64,000 bases of DNA from positions 1 through 64,000 of the forward strand of contig JAZLIS010000064.1 in NCBI GenBank assembly GCA_045617505.1, read 5' to 3'. Below are positions 25,691-34,525 of this stretch, in pieces (the first letter of the stretch is position 1; each line of letters starts with the position of its first letter). The translations under genes and the position numbers were made by a program. Under the pieces are notes generated by a model. The model worked only from the letters and a program-made list of their open reading frames with translations. It searched no databases and had not been told where the DNA came from. The DNA comes from Cacconaster sp045617505 (GTDB lineage Bacteria; Bacteroidota; Bacteroidia; Bacteroidales; UBA932).

Positions 25691-26634
25691 TGGGACTTCT
25701 CAGTTGGCTAAAAAAAAATGACGGCCCCGAACAGGATGCCGGATTGCAGAAGACCAAGCGCTCCATCTTCGAGAAACTTTCGTATGCTGTTGCGGGAAAG
25801 AGCGTTGTGGATGATGATGTCCTTGATTCCATCGAGGAGGCGTTGATTGCATCTGACATCGGAGTCGATACCACTCAGAAAATCATTGAGCGCCTTGAGG
25901 CCAGGGTTGCACGGGACAAATTCATCAATCCCGATGAGGTCAATGAATACCTGTGCCAGGAGATCGAGCAGATTTTGCCCGATACACCCGCCGGGGCAGA
26001 AGGTTCTTTCGATTTCTCAAAGAAGCCTTACGTGATAATGGTTGTTGGTGTCAACGGAGTAGGAAAGACAACGACCATCGGAAAACTTGCCTCCCAGTTG
26101 AAAGCTCAAGGCAAGCGTGTGGTTCTCGGTGCGGCTGACACTTTCCGTGCCGCAGCCGTGGAGCAGCTTGTAATCTGGGCCGAACGCGCCGGAGCGGACA
26201 TTGTCCGCCAGCAGATGGGTTCTGACCCTGCAAGTGTGGCTTTTGATACTGTGAACAGTGCTGTGGCCAGGGGTGCTGATGTGGTGATAATTGATACTGC
26301 AGGACGTCTCCACAACAAGGTGGGACTTATGAACGAACTTACCAAAATCAAGAATGTCATTGGCAGGGTGGTTCCGGGAGCTCCCCACGAAGTTCTCCTT
26401 GTAATCGACGGTTCGACAGGCCAGAACGGTTTTGTCCAGGCTAAGGAATTTGCCAGAGCGACCGACATAACGGCTCTCGCTGTGACCAAGCTTGACGGCA
26501 GTGCCAGAGGAGGAGTCGTCATCGGAATCAGTGACCAGTTCAATATCCCCGTCAAGTTCATCGGTGTAGGGGAGGGAATTGATGACTTGAAACCCTTTGT
26601 CAAAGAAGAATTCGTTGAATCATTATTTATCTGA
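25690..26634 (+). CDS. ftsY: signal recognition particle receptor FtsY
   Basis: The 314-residue SRP GTPase docks the ribosome-SRP complex to the membrane. A short N domain (residues 20-95) replaces the long acidic A domain of the E. coli protein. The NG domain has G1 GVNGVGKTTTIGKLA (near residue 120), DTFRAAAVEQL, DTAGRLHNK (G3), TKLDGSARGG (G4) and GVGEGIDDLKPF at the end. It works with the SRP RNA encoded at 7,562. pheT follows after six bases. Confidence 0.96.
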   Translation: MGLLSWLKKNDGPEQDAGLQKTKRSIFEKLSYAVAGKSVVDDDVLDSIEEALIASDIGVDTTQKIIERLEARVARDKFINPDEVNEYLCQEIEQILPDTPAGAEGSFDFSKKPYVIMVVGVNGVGKTTTIGKLASQLKAQGKRVVLGAADTFRAAAVEQLVIWAERAGADIVRQQMGSDPASVAFDTVNSAVARGADVVIIDTAGRLHNKVGLMNELTKIKNVIGRVVPGAPHEVLLVIDGSTGQNGFVQAKEFARATDITALAVTKLDGSARGGVVIGISDQFNIPVKFIGVGEGIDDLKPFVKEEFVESLFI

Positions 26635-26640
26635 TATAAA

Positions 26641-29097
26641 ATGGTAGTATCTTTAAATTGGCTGAAAGATTATTTGAAGTTCGACCTGCCTGCCGGAGAG
26701 GTGGCTGCAATTCTCACATCAACGGGACTTGAAGTTGAACATATAGAGACTGTTGAACAGATTCCGGGTGGACTCGCCGGTGTTGTGGTAGCATACGTTG
26801 CACAATGCGAGCCGCATCCCGATTCCGACCACCTCCATGTCACTATGCTCGATGCCGGAGCGGATGAACCGCTTCAGGTTGTCTGTGGCGCGCCCAATGT
26901 CGCAGTAGGGCAGAAGGTACTTGTGGCTACAGTCGGAACAGATCTTCCGGACGGCAATGGAGGCACTTTCAAGATTAAGAAGTCCAAAATCAGAGGGGTC
27001 GAAAGTTTCGGAATGATATGCGCCGCTGACGAACTCGGGATAGGAGAGGACCACTCCGGCATTATGGTTCTGGAGTCCGATGCGAAGGTGGGTACGCCCG
27101 CAAAGGAATACCTGAGACTCAAAGAAGATACAATCCTTGAAATAGGGCTGACTCCCAACCGTGTTGACGGTGCCAGCCATATCGGTGTAGCCAGAGATTT
27201 GTATGCATATTGCAGGCATCACGGCATACCATGTGAATATACTCTTCCCGAATCCGGTGAACTGAACTCCTCCGGCAGCGGTATCATCCCTCTGGAAGTT
27301 CTTGCCCCTGAGCTTGCTCCGCGTTATATCGGGGTGACAGTCAGGAACGTCAAGGTAGGCCCGTCACCGGACTGGCTCAAAGAGAGGTTGACAGCAATCG
27401 GACAGCGCCCCATCAACAATATCGTGGATATCACCAATTTCGTGTTGAACGAGATGGGCCATCCTCTCCACGCTTTTGACGCTTCGAAGATAAAGGGTGG
27501 AAAGGTGATTGTCAGAAGAAGTGCTGAAGGCTGCAAGTTCACCACTCTTGACGGTGTCGAACGCACTTTGTCATCAGACGACCTAGTAATCTGCAATGCA
27601 GAAGAACCTATGTGCATTGCCGGCGTCTTCGGCGGGCAGGACAGCGGTGTTACTGAATCTACGACCGATATATTCCTTGAGGCCGCCTATTTCAATCCCG
27701 TATCAATCCGAAAGACATCCAAACGTCACGGCCTCAAGACGGACGCATCCTTCCGTTATGAACGCGGCATCGACCCTCTGGCAACAATGTCCGCGGCAAA
27801 GCGTGCGGTTTCTCTCATTGAAGAAATTGCGGGAGGGAAGGCGGTCGGATTTCAGGAGTTCTATCCCGAAGTTTTCAAAACCGCCACTGTTGAATTGGAT
27901 TTTGGACGTATGACACGCCTGATAGGCAAGAACATCTCTCCGGAAGTCATCAAATCAATCCTTCAAAGTCTTGATTTCGAAATACTGAGCGAAAGTGAAA
28001 ACGGCTGCACATTGTCCGTACCTGCATACAGGGTTGACGTTCTGCGCGGATGTGATGTTGTTGAGGAGGTTCTCAGAATCTACGGATACAACAATATTGA
28101 ACTTCCTGATGGAATGAAGGTTTCCATCAACAATTCCCTTCATCCGGATCCGGAGGTCGTGCGCGGAAGCGTTTCCGATTTCTTCGTGGACAAGGGGTTC
28201 ATTGAAATAATGAACAATTCCCTCACCAAAGGGGACTATTATTCCAAATTGAAGACATTTCCGGAGGAGAACTGTGTCAGGATTGTCAATCCGCTCAGTC
28301 AGGATCTCAACGTGATGCGTCAGACCCTGATTTCAGGTGCGCTGGAGGTCGTAGCCCGCAATATCAACCATCAGAACAACGACCTGAAACTTTTTGAAAT
28401 CGGCAACTGTTACAGTTATGTTCCCAGAGATGGAGTTGAAACACCCTTGACCGATATTAAGAGTTATAAGGAGGAGCAGAGGCTCTGCCTTGTGGTCTCG
28501 GGGTCAGGTATCAAAGCCTGGCGCAACTCAACTCAGTCCGGTGGATATTTCCAACTCAAAGGGTATTTTGAGCTTCTGCTGAAACGTTTCAAGGCAGAAT
28601 TGTATGATTTGCAGGCGGAAGCCGCTCCATCCGACTTGTTTTCAGAAGGATTGCAGTACTCCCTGCAGGGACGCAAACTTGCTGTACTGGGAAAAATATC
28701 GCCGGCTTTTGCAAGGTCTTTTGATATAAAACAGCCTGTTTTCGCCGCCGAAATCAACTGGCCTGTTCTGTTTGAACTTGTAAGAAGAGACAGTGTCAAA
28801 TATTCACCTCTTCCCAAATTCCCTGAAGTTCGCAGAGACCTTGCACTGCTGATTGACGAGAGCGTTACATATTCCGATTTGAGGAAATGCGCACTCAAGG
28901 CAGGTAAGGGAATTCTGAAGAACGTGGCGCTTTTCGACGTTTACAGAGGTGATAAGATTCCTGCCGGGAAGAAGCAGTATGCAATCAGCCTCATTCTTCA
29001 GGATTTGGAGAAAACGCTGACTGACAGCGCTGTGGAGTCGGCTATGGACAAACTCATGAAAGCTTTTGAACACAATTTAGGAGCCTCTCTCAGATAG
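26641..29097 (+). CDS. pheT: phenylalanyl-tRNA synthetase beta subunit
   Basis: The 818-residue subunit has a tRNA-binding EMAP-like domain (about residues 40-155, with VVAYVAQCEPHPDSDHLHV), the B3/4 editing domain (about 210-385), B5 (about 405-475), the catalytic-like core (about 490-700) and the C-terminal FDX-ACB anticodon-binding domain (about 720-818, KFPEVRRDLALLIDE). It pairs with PheS, which is not encoded in this window, as is common where pheS and pheT are split. Its end overlaps the convergent 139-residue gene by eight bases. Confidence 0.96.
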   Translation: MVVSLNWLKDYLKFDLPAGEVAAILTSTGLEVEHIETVEQIPGGLAGVVVAYVAQCEPHPDSDHLHVTMLDAGADEPLQVVCGAPNVAVGQKVLVATVGTDLPDGNGGTFKIKKSKIRGVESFGMICAADELGIGEDHSGIMVLESDAKVGTPAKEYLRLKEDTILEIGLTPNRVDGASHIGVARDLYAYCRHHGIPCEYTLPESGELNSSGSGIIPLEVLAPELAPRYIGVTVRNVKVGPSPDWLKERLTAIGQRPINNIVDITNFVLNEMGHPLHAFDASKIKGGKVIVRRSAEGCKFTTLDGVERTLSSDDLVICNAEEPMCIAGVFGGQDSGVTESTTDIFLEAAYFNPVSIRKTSKRHGLKTDASFRYERGIDPLATMSAAKRAVSLIEEIAGGKAVGFQEFYPEVFKTATVELDFGRMTRLIGKNISPEVIKSILQSLDFEILSESENGCTLSVPAYRVDVLRGCDVVEEVLRIYGYNNIELPDGMKVSINNSLHPDPEVVRGSVSDFFVDKGFIEIMNNSLTKGDYYSKLKTFPEENCVRIVNPLSQDLNVMRQTLISGALEVVARNINHQNNDLKLFEIGNCYSYVPRDGVETPLTDIKSYKEEQRLCLVVSGSGIKAWRNSTQSGGYFQLKGYFELLLKRFKAELYDLQAEAAPSDLFSEGLQYSLQGRKLAVLGKISPAFARSFDIKQPVFAAEINWPVLFELVRRDSVKYSPLPKFPEVRRDLALLIDESVTYSDLRKCALKAGKGILKNVALFDVYRGDKIPAGKKQYAISLILQDLEKTLTDSAVESAMDKLMKAFEHNLGASLR

Positions 29098-29509
29098 CGA
29101 GCTCTTCAGAAATTTCATTCAGGGGGATCTCTTGTTCAGGGATTTCCCTGATTGCTTCTATCCTATCAACAATGTATCTGGTATGGCCCCTCCAGGGAAG
29201 ACGTCCGAAATATTCCTTATAGTGGATATCCATTGTCTTACCGCTCTGCTTCATCAGTTCACGGGCAAGTTTCTCATCATCCACGGAAAACTCGAAAGTG
29301 TTGGACTGTATGCTCCCCGAGGATTGGGACCTGATTCCTGTCTGAATCAGTTTTCCTTCGTAAGTTTTCCACAGCATACCCTTATAAACCACGTAATTGA
29401 GTTGTCCGCTCCGCACACCTTCGCCATAGACGAAATAGAATCGGAAATAAAAGAATACGGCAAGTCCGGCTACAAGCAGAATCAGGACGACGGTCAGAAA
29501 TTTTTTCAT
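29090..29509 (-). CDS. small membrane-anchored protein, function unknown
   Basis: A 139-residue protein with one N-terminal transmembrane helix (residues 4-26) and a soluble part beginning YFVYGEGVRSGQLNYVVYKG and continuing with WKTYEGKLIQTG. I know this pattern as a conserved Bacteroidota protein whose database names, including a sugar-phosphate dehydrogenase, are not supported by any nucleotide-binding motif. It lies two bases from the next minus-strand gene, also a membrane protein, so they are likely co-transcribed. It overlaps the end of pheT. Confidence 0.75.
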   Translation of the reverse strand: MKKFLTVVLILLVAGLAVFFYFRFYFVYGEGVRSGQLNYVVYKGMLWKTYEGKLIQTGIRSQSSGSIQSNTFEFSVDDEKLARELMKQSGKTMDIHYKEYFGRLPWRGHTRYIVDRIEAIREIPEQEIPLNEISEELAI

Positions 29510-29511
29510 TG

Positions 29512-30462
29512 TCAGAACAGGTTTATGTTGAGTGTTGAGATTCTTTCGCAGATGATTATCACTGTGAGCAGTGTCAGATACAGTCGCGATTCCTTCTCCG
29601 TACGGTTGCCTGAAATGTAGTCATTCAGGAATATGGCGGCAAAAGGACACAGCATTATGATTGAAGATTTCTCCGGTCCTTCGTAGAACAGCACACAGAT
29701 TGCAATCAGCAGAATCAGCAGTAAAATCATCTGGATTCTGATGAAAACAAATGATTTCATACTGTTTTTGTTTTGGAAAAGGCCTCTGATGACGGATATG
29801 GCAACTGCCATCGACACGGCAATATATTTTATGAGCGTCGGCATTGAGAAGCAGATTCTCCTCTTTTCCGGCAGGCTTAGGAGATTATCATTCAGAATGG
29901 TCTGAATCAGAGAAATACCTGATGAAAGTTCCCCGTCAAGGTACATTACGGCAAGATATATTGCAACTGGAACAAAAATAGTCAACAACGCGCCTGCGGT
30001 AAATTTGATTTTCTTTTCGGCTCTCAGAATACCGGTCAGAAGGTATGGAACGCATAACCATAGCACGGGAGTCCAGAATAGGGCCGAAGTTTCCAGTATC
30101 AGCATTGAAAAGACAAACAGTTCCTGCTTGTCGGGTTTTCCCGAAAAACGGATGTTCAGAAGTATGGAAAATGTCAGCAGAATTGATGAAATCAATAGGG
30201 AATGGCAATACAGGGCATAAGGAGATGTCAGTACAAGGAGAGTGAACAATAAGGGGGAGAGTATGATATTTTCACTTTTTGCTGCAAATTTGCGGCGCAG
30301 AAGCAGAACGGGAACAGCATTGGCGGCAATCAGGAGCAGACCGGGCAAGAGTGTTCCTGTTTCTGTCGGCAGAATGGTACCCGACAGAAAAGCACATGCA
30401 GCAAGAGCGATGCAGAGTGCTGAAAGTAATATTAATTGAACTGAATTGCCTGAACGTGCCAT
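29512..30462 (-). CDS. multi-spanning membrane protein, function unknown
   Basis: A 316-residue integral membrane protein with about eight to ten hydrophobic segments spread over the whole length and few charged residues. Short basic stretches (LRRKFAAKSE, RAEKKIKF, LPEKRRICF) would be cytoplasmic loops. I see no transporter or enzyme signature. It resembles uncharacterised Bacteroidota polytopic proteins found near lipoprotein genes. It is transcribed divergently from the DUF4296 gene, 75 bases away. Confidence 0.7.
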   Translation of the reverse strand: MARSGNSVQLILLSALCIALAACAFLSGTILPTETGTLLPGLLLIAANAVPVLLLRRKFAAKSENIILSPLLFTLLVLTSPYALYCHSLLISSILLTFSILLNIRFSGKPDKQELFVFSMLILETSALFWTPVLWLCVPYLLTGILRAEKKIKFTAGALLTIFVPVAIYLAVMYLDGELSSGISLIQTILNDNLLSLPEKRRICFSMPTLIKYIAVSMAVAISVIRGLFQNKNSMKSFVFIRIQMILLLILLIAICVLFYEGPEKSSIIMLCPFAAIFLNDYISGNRTEKESRLYLTLLTVIIICERISTLNINLF

Positions 30463-30512
30463 ATCACTTCACAAAGATAAGCACCTGTTTAATAAATATC
30501 GAAATATTTTAG

Positions 30513-30520
30513 TAACTTTG
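30513..30520 (+). promoter_or_regulatory. promoter -7 box of the DUF4296 gene
   Basis: TAACTTTG matches TAnnTTTG, 17 bases before the ATG at 30,538. A T-rich TGTTT about 22 bases upstream could be the -33 element. Confidence 0.5.
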
Positions 30521-30537
30521 ATAAAATATATTCAATT

Positions 30538-31029
30538 ATGTGGAGAGCCGTAAAGATTTTGGCGTTTTCATTGTCGGCATTATTGGTGTCACTGACATGC
30601 CATTCTTGCAGTGGGAATGAGGAAGCTCCTGTATCGCAGGAGAATATGAAGGAGATTCTCTATGAAATGTTCATTGTGGAAGATCTTCTCTATGATCGTG
30701 GTGACATCCGGGCCCAGTCTGATTCGGCATATGTATATCTCCCTATCCTTGAAAAGTATGGATATTCCGAGGATGACTTCCATAATGCCATTGACTATTA
30801 TCTCAGGCATATTGGGGAGTTTATTGATCTGTCAACCTCTGTGAAGGAACGTCTTGAGGCAGAGCAGTCAATGCTTGATTCGGCATTGCTCCCGGCTCAG
30901 AAGAAGAAAACCGTCATTGATACTGACACACTCTCCGCCGGGGCCGACACTGTGTCAAAAGTTACCGGAAAAAGGAAGCGGGCGCTTGACAAGAAGAAAT
31001 TGAAGGAATTGGAAGAAAAATTCAAATAG
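30538..31029 (+). CDS. DUF4296 lipoprotein
   Basis: The 163-residue protein has a lipoprotein signal (MWRAVKILAFSLSALLVSLTC) with a Cys near residue 21 or 24 for lipidation. The DUF4296 domain follows: MKEILYEMFIVEDLLYDRG, then YLPILEKYGYSEDDFHNAIDYYL. The C-terminal 50 residues are Lys/Glu-rich and probably helical. The family is common in Bacteroidota, is anchored in the cell envelope and has no known function. deoC follows after three bases, so they probably share a transcript. Confidence 0.82.
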   Translation: MWRAVKILAFSLSALLVSLTCHSCSGNEEAPVSQENMKEILYEMFIVEDLLYDRGDIRAQSDSAYVYLPILEKYGYSEDDFHNAIDYYLRHIGEFIDLSTSVKERLEAEQSMLDSALLPAQKKKTVIDTDTLSAGADTVSKVTGKRKRALDKKKLKELEEKFK

Positions 31030-31032
31030 AAG

Positions 31033-31824
31033 ATGGACTTGAGAGACAAATATATCGATATCCTCGGGATGATTGATCTGACATCCCTTTCTGCGTCCGA
31101 CACCTGTTCAAAGATTTCTGAACTCGTCGGGCGGGTCAACGGATTCAGGGAACGTTTTCCCGCTTATCCTCTGCCTGCATCTGTCTGCGTATATCCCAAT
31201 CATGCTTCCACAGTGGCAGAATTGCGCAACGATGACAGTGTACGTGTCACAGTTGTGGGCGGGATGTTTCCCGCTTCCCAAAGTTTCTTTGAAGTGAAGT
31301 TGCTGGAGTGCATAATGGCTGTAAAGAGTGGAGCGGAAGAAGTTGATATTGTTTTGGCTCTCAACAAGTTCCTCGACAATCGACAAGAAGAGGCTGGGGA
31401 TGAGATAAAGCATATTGGAGAGGCAATTAGAAATATAAGGGAGGATGTTACGCTCAAGGTTATTCTTGAGACAGGCGAACTCTCATCTCCTTCTATGATA
31501 AAGGAGGCATCATTCCTTGCAATGGAATCAGGTGCGGACTTTATCAAGACTTCTACAGGCAAGACCTCTGTTTCAGCGACTCCTCAGGCTGCGGAAACGA
31601 TGTGCTCCTGCATCAGGGATTATTTCGATAAGTCCGGAAGAATGGTCGGTTTCAAAGTTGCCGGAGGCATTTCCAAACCCGAGGAAGCATTGCAATATTA
31701 CAATATATTAGAAAGCATCCTTGGCCGTATGTGGATAGACAAGCGATATTTCAGGTTCGGCGCCAGCCGTCTGGCAAACAACATCCTTTCTGTATTGGAG
31801 GAATCAGATGTGAAATATTATTGA
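31033..31824 (+). CDS. deoC: deoxyribose-phosphate aldolase
   Basis: DeoC splits 2-deoxyribose-5-phosphate into glyceraldehyde-3-phosphate and acetaldehyde in nucleoside breakdown. The 263-residue TIM-barrel protein has the Schiff-base lysine in DFIKTSTGKTSVSATP near residue 175 and the second conserved lysine in VGFKVAGGISKPEEAL near residue 209. The N-terminal IDLTSL matches the substrate-binding start of the barrel. It acts downstream of nucleoside phosphorylases such as the one at 8,908. Confidence 0.93.
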   Translation: MDLRDKYIDILGMIDLTSLSASDTCSKISELVGRVNGFRERFPAYPLPASVCVYPNHASTVAELRNDDSVRVTVVGGMFPASQSFFEVKLLECIMAVKSGAEEVDIVLALNKFLDNRQEEAGDEIKHIGEAIRNIREDVTLKVILETGELSSPSMIKEASFLAMESGADFIKTSTGKTSVSATPQAAETMCSCIRDYFDKSGRMVGFKVAGGISKPEEALQYYNILESILGRMWIDKRYFRFGASRLANNILSVLEESDVKYY

Positions 31825-31836
31825 TTGAAAGAATAA

Positions 31837-33009
31837 ATGAATGCTTTATTGATAAAGAATGTCCGGTTGGACGGAAACAAGACGAATATTCTCATAAAGG
31901 AGAACCGTTTTGCAGATTTGAATGCACCTTCCGATACTTCTGCTCAAGAGGTTCTGGAGGCAGAAGGATGTGCAATCCTGCCATCTTTCTTTAATTCCCA
32001 CACTCACGCCGCGATGTGCCTGCTCCGTGGGTATGCCGATGATATGCCGCTTGAGAAATGGCTCACCGAGTATATCTGGCCGTATGAAAACTCCCTGACT
32101 CCGGAGGATATAAGAAATGGTTCCGACATTGCTGTGCGTGAGATGATTGCCAGCGGTACCACTTTCTTTTCCGATATGTATTTCGACATACAGCAGACTA
32201 TCGACATAGTTGCAAGATACGGAATAAGGGCGGCGATAGGAATCACTTTTATCGAATCGCATTCCAAAGCGGAACAACAGAGCAAACTCGAAATGCTTGA
32301 ACATTGGACTGATCCTACAGGAGGTCGTATAATCCTTACCGTCGCGCCTCATTCTGTATATACAGTAAGTCCCGAACTTTTCGTAAAATGCACGGGTGTG
32401 GCAAGAGACCGCAACATGAAACTTCACATTCATTTGAGTGAAACGGCAAAGGAAGTTGCTGACTGTAAGGCTGCACACGGAAAGACCCCCGTCCGCTATC
32501 TTGATGAACTGGGTGTTCTCGGTTCCAATGTCATAGCGGCCCACGCTGTCCATATAGACGAAGAGGAGGCTGAAATTCTGGCTGAGAGGGGAGTGACAGT
32601 GGCGCATTGCCCCTGCTCCAATATGAAACTTTCGTCCGGACATTTTCATTATCAATATCTCAAGAAAGCAGGGTGCAAGGTGGCAATAGGAACCGACGGA
32701 GCCTGCTCGAGCAACAATCTGGATATGCGTGAAGCGACGAAGTTCGCGGCTCTCAGGGCAAAGGAAGATTCCGAAAATCCACAATTGATGCCTGCGGAAG
32801 AGGCTCTTAGGCTGGCTACATTGAATGGTGCCGAAGCATTCGGAATAGATGCCGGAGTCATTGAGAAAGGAAAACTGGCGGATGCCGTTCTGGTTGATCT
32901 TAACAATATAAGGATGCAACCTTGCCACAATCTTGTTTCAAACTGGGTTTATTCCGCTGATTCGTCAGCAATAAGCCACGTCATCTGTGACGGAAAGATA
33001 ATTTTATGA
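31837..33009 (+). CDS. amidohydrolase, MTA/SAH deaminase-like
   Basis: A 390-residue metal-dependent deaminase of the MtaD/TrzN type. NSHTHAAMCLLRGYADDM carries the first metal histidines and the GY-D-D loop seen in 5'-methylthioadenosine/S-adenosylhomocysteine deaminases. HIHLSETAKEV, VIAAHAVHID and AIGTDGACSSNNLDM give the remaining His, His and Asp ligands. The N-terminal composite beta-sandwich is short. Substrate is inferred from family resemblance; guanine or other purine deaminase activity is possible. The last four bases overlap the DUF1232 gene. Confidence 0.87.
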   Translation: MNALLIKNVRLDGNKTNILIKENRFADLNAPSDTSAQEVLEAEGCAILPSFFNSHTHAAMCLLRGYADDMPLEKWLTEYIWPYENSLTPEDIRNGSDIAVREMIASGTTFFSDMYFDIQQTIDIVARYGIRAAIGITFIESHSKAEQQSKLEMLEHWTDPTGGRIILTVAPHSVYTVSPELFVKCTGVARDRNMKLHIHLSETAKEVADCKAAHGKTPVRYLDELGVLGSNVIAAHAVHIDEEEAEILAERGVTVAHCPCSNMKLSSGHFHYQYLKKAGCKVAIGTDGACSSNNLDMREATKFAALRAKEDSENPQLMPAEEALRLATLNGAEAFGIDAGVIEKGKLADAVLVDLNNIRMQPCHNLVSNWVYSADSSAISHVICDGKIIL

Positions 33010-33356
33010 CAATGGGGGGATACGACTTCAGAGCACTTTTTGGTAAGATCGCATCTTCCGCCGCGAAGGTTGGCCGTCCGATAGCCCGGCAGCTGCTTTA
33101 TCTCTATTTCGTGCTCAAGGAGTCTGAGATGACTCCTTCCCGGAAATTCTGGGTTTATGCGGCAATTGCCTACATCCTTGTCCCGAACGATTTCCTCCCG
33201 CGCAGAGTATTCCGGTTGGTCGGCATCACAGATGATGCGGTTGCTCTGATGTATGTGGTTGACAAGGTCAGAAAAAACATCACTCCTCAAATCATTCAGA
33301 AAGTTGAAATTATCCTTGACGAATGGTTCGGATATAAGATAGAGTATATAGGTTAG
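33006..33356 (+). CDS. DUF1232 (YkvA-like) small membrane protein
   Basis: A 116-residue protein with the DUF1232 core SRKFWVYAAIAYILVPNDFLP and ITDDAVALMYVVDKVR at about residues 45-95. The family is small, membrane-associated and of unknown function. The start is coupled to the deaminase stop (ATGA). The MFS gene lies about 20 bases downstream on the same strand. Confidence 0.85.
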   Translation: MTMGGYDFRALFGKIASSAAKVGRPIARQLLYLYFVLKESEMTPSRKFWVYAAIAYILVPNDFLPRRVFRLVGITDDAVALMYVVDKVRKNITPQIIQKVEIILDEWFGYKIEYIG

Positions 33357-33377
33357 TCTTTAATGAGAAGTTGATTG

Positions 33378-34523
33378 ATGCATAAGTTTGAAAGCATGTT
33401 CCCTGTCATAATCCTGACGGTAGCTGCTTTTGTGTTCAATGCTTCGGAATTCGCCCCGATAGGGATTCTTTCCTCGATTGCGGTGGACCTTTCCAGAACA
33501 GAACCCGAAATCGGTTTTCTGATTTCTGTTTATGCCTGGGTGGTGATGATTATGTCTCTGCCCCTGATGGTTCTTTTCTCAAGGTTGGAGTACAAGCGTC
33601 TTATGATTGGAGTGCTTGCTCTGTTCACTGCAAGCCACGCGCTTTCCGGCTTTGCAAACGGATATGGTATGTTGATGGTTTTCAGGGTAGGGGTGGCCTG
33701 CAGTCACGCCATTTTCTGGTCCGTGGCAACACCTCTTGCCGTAAAAGTCGCTCCACGGGGCAAGGAATCCACGGCAATGGCGTTGATTGTTGCAGGTTCA
33801 TCCGTAGCCCAGATTCTGGGGATGCCGCTTTGTCGTGTTGTCGGCCTTGCCATGGGCTGGAGATATACTTTTCTGCTCCTCGGCGCAATAGCGGCGATCG
33901 TTCTGGCTATGCTGTGCTTTCTTTTTCCGAAGGTGGACAATGACAGCGACTTTTCAATCCACCATCTGTCCCGGATTTTCAGGAACCGGAGGCTTCTGAC
34001 CATCTATGTCACCATTGTCGCCTTCGTTCTCGGACATTTCACGGTTTACAGTTATATCGAGCCGTATCTGCTCAAAGAAGCGGCAATGGATGAGCGAATC
34101 GTAACGGGAGTGCTGGTTGTGTTCGGTATTGCCGGAATCGCAGCCAGTCTCTTTTTCTCTGCTTTTTATCCCGGAAAGAAACGTCTGCTCGTGTATCTTT
34201 CTTCTTTTTTCCTGCCGTTTGTAATCTGCATGCTGCAGTTTGTCAAGGTTTCTCTTTTGGGAACTGTTGTTACCTGCGTTGTGTGGGGAACGGCAATGAC
34301 TCTGATAAATATGATTCTGCAGGCCCGGCTGATGAAGGTGGAGAGGCGGGCCACCACTATCGCGATGTCTCTCTATTCAGGGTTGTTTAATCTGGGAATA
34401 GGAGGAGGAGCGGCAATCGGAGGGTATATATGCAACCAATCCGGTATCGGAGCCATCTGCACCTTCGGTGCTATCATCGCTCTTGCCGGCTCCGTCCTGT
34501 TTACGTTACAATACTGGAAGTAA
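33378..34523 (+). CDS. MFS efflux transporter, SotB/AraJ-like
   Basis: The 381-residue protein has about twelve membrane helices. N-terminal features FNASEFAPIGILSSIAVDL and YAWVVMIMSLPLMVLFSRLEYKRLM fit the drug:H+ antiporter (DHA1) sugar-efflux branch, with the loop 2-3 basic motif. GSSVAQILGMPLCRVVGLAMGW resembles the antiporter motif C region. The substrate is not deducible. I start at ATG 33,378; a TTG at 33,375 would add one residue. Its end converges on the DUF853 gene two bases away. Confidence 0.88.
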   Translation: MHKFESMFPVIILTVAAFVFNASEFAPIGILSSIAVDLSRTEPEIGFLISVYAWVVMIMSLPLMVLFSRLEYKRLMIGVLALFTASHALSGFANGYGMLMVFRVGVACSHAIFWSVATPLAVKVAPRGKESTAMALIVAGSSVAQILGMPLCRVVGLAMGWRYTFLLLGAIAAIVLAMLCFLFPKVDNDSDFSIHHLSRIFRNRRLLTIYVTIVAFVLGHFTVYSYIEPYLLKEAAMDERIVTGVLVVFGIAGIAASLFFSAFYPGKKRLLVYLSSFFLPFVICMLQFVKVSLLGTVVTCVVWGTAMTLINMILQARLMKVERRATTIAMSLYSGLFNLGIGGGAAIGGYICNQSGIGAICTFGAIIALAGSVLFTLQYWK

Positions 34524-34525
34524 AC

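Noticed and set aside
31846..32928. A 360-codon open frame antisense to the MtaD-like gene
   Set aside because: It is a shadow of the deaminase frame; the product is Cys/His-rich nonsense with no domain.
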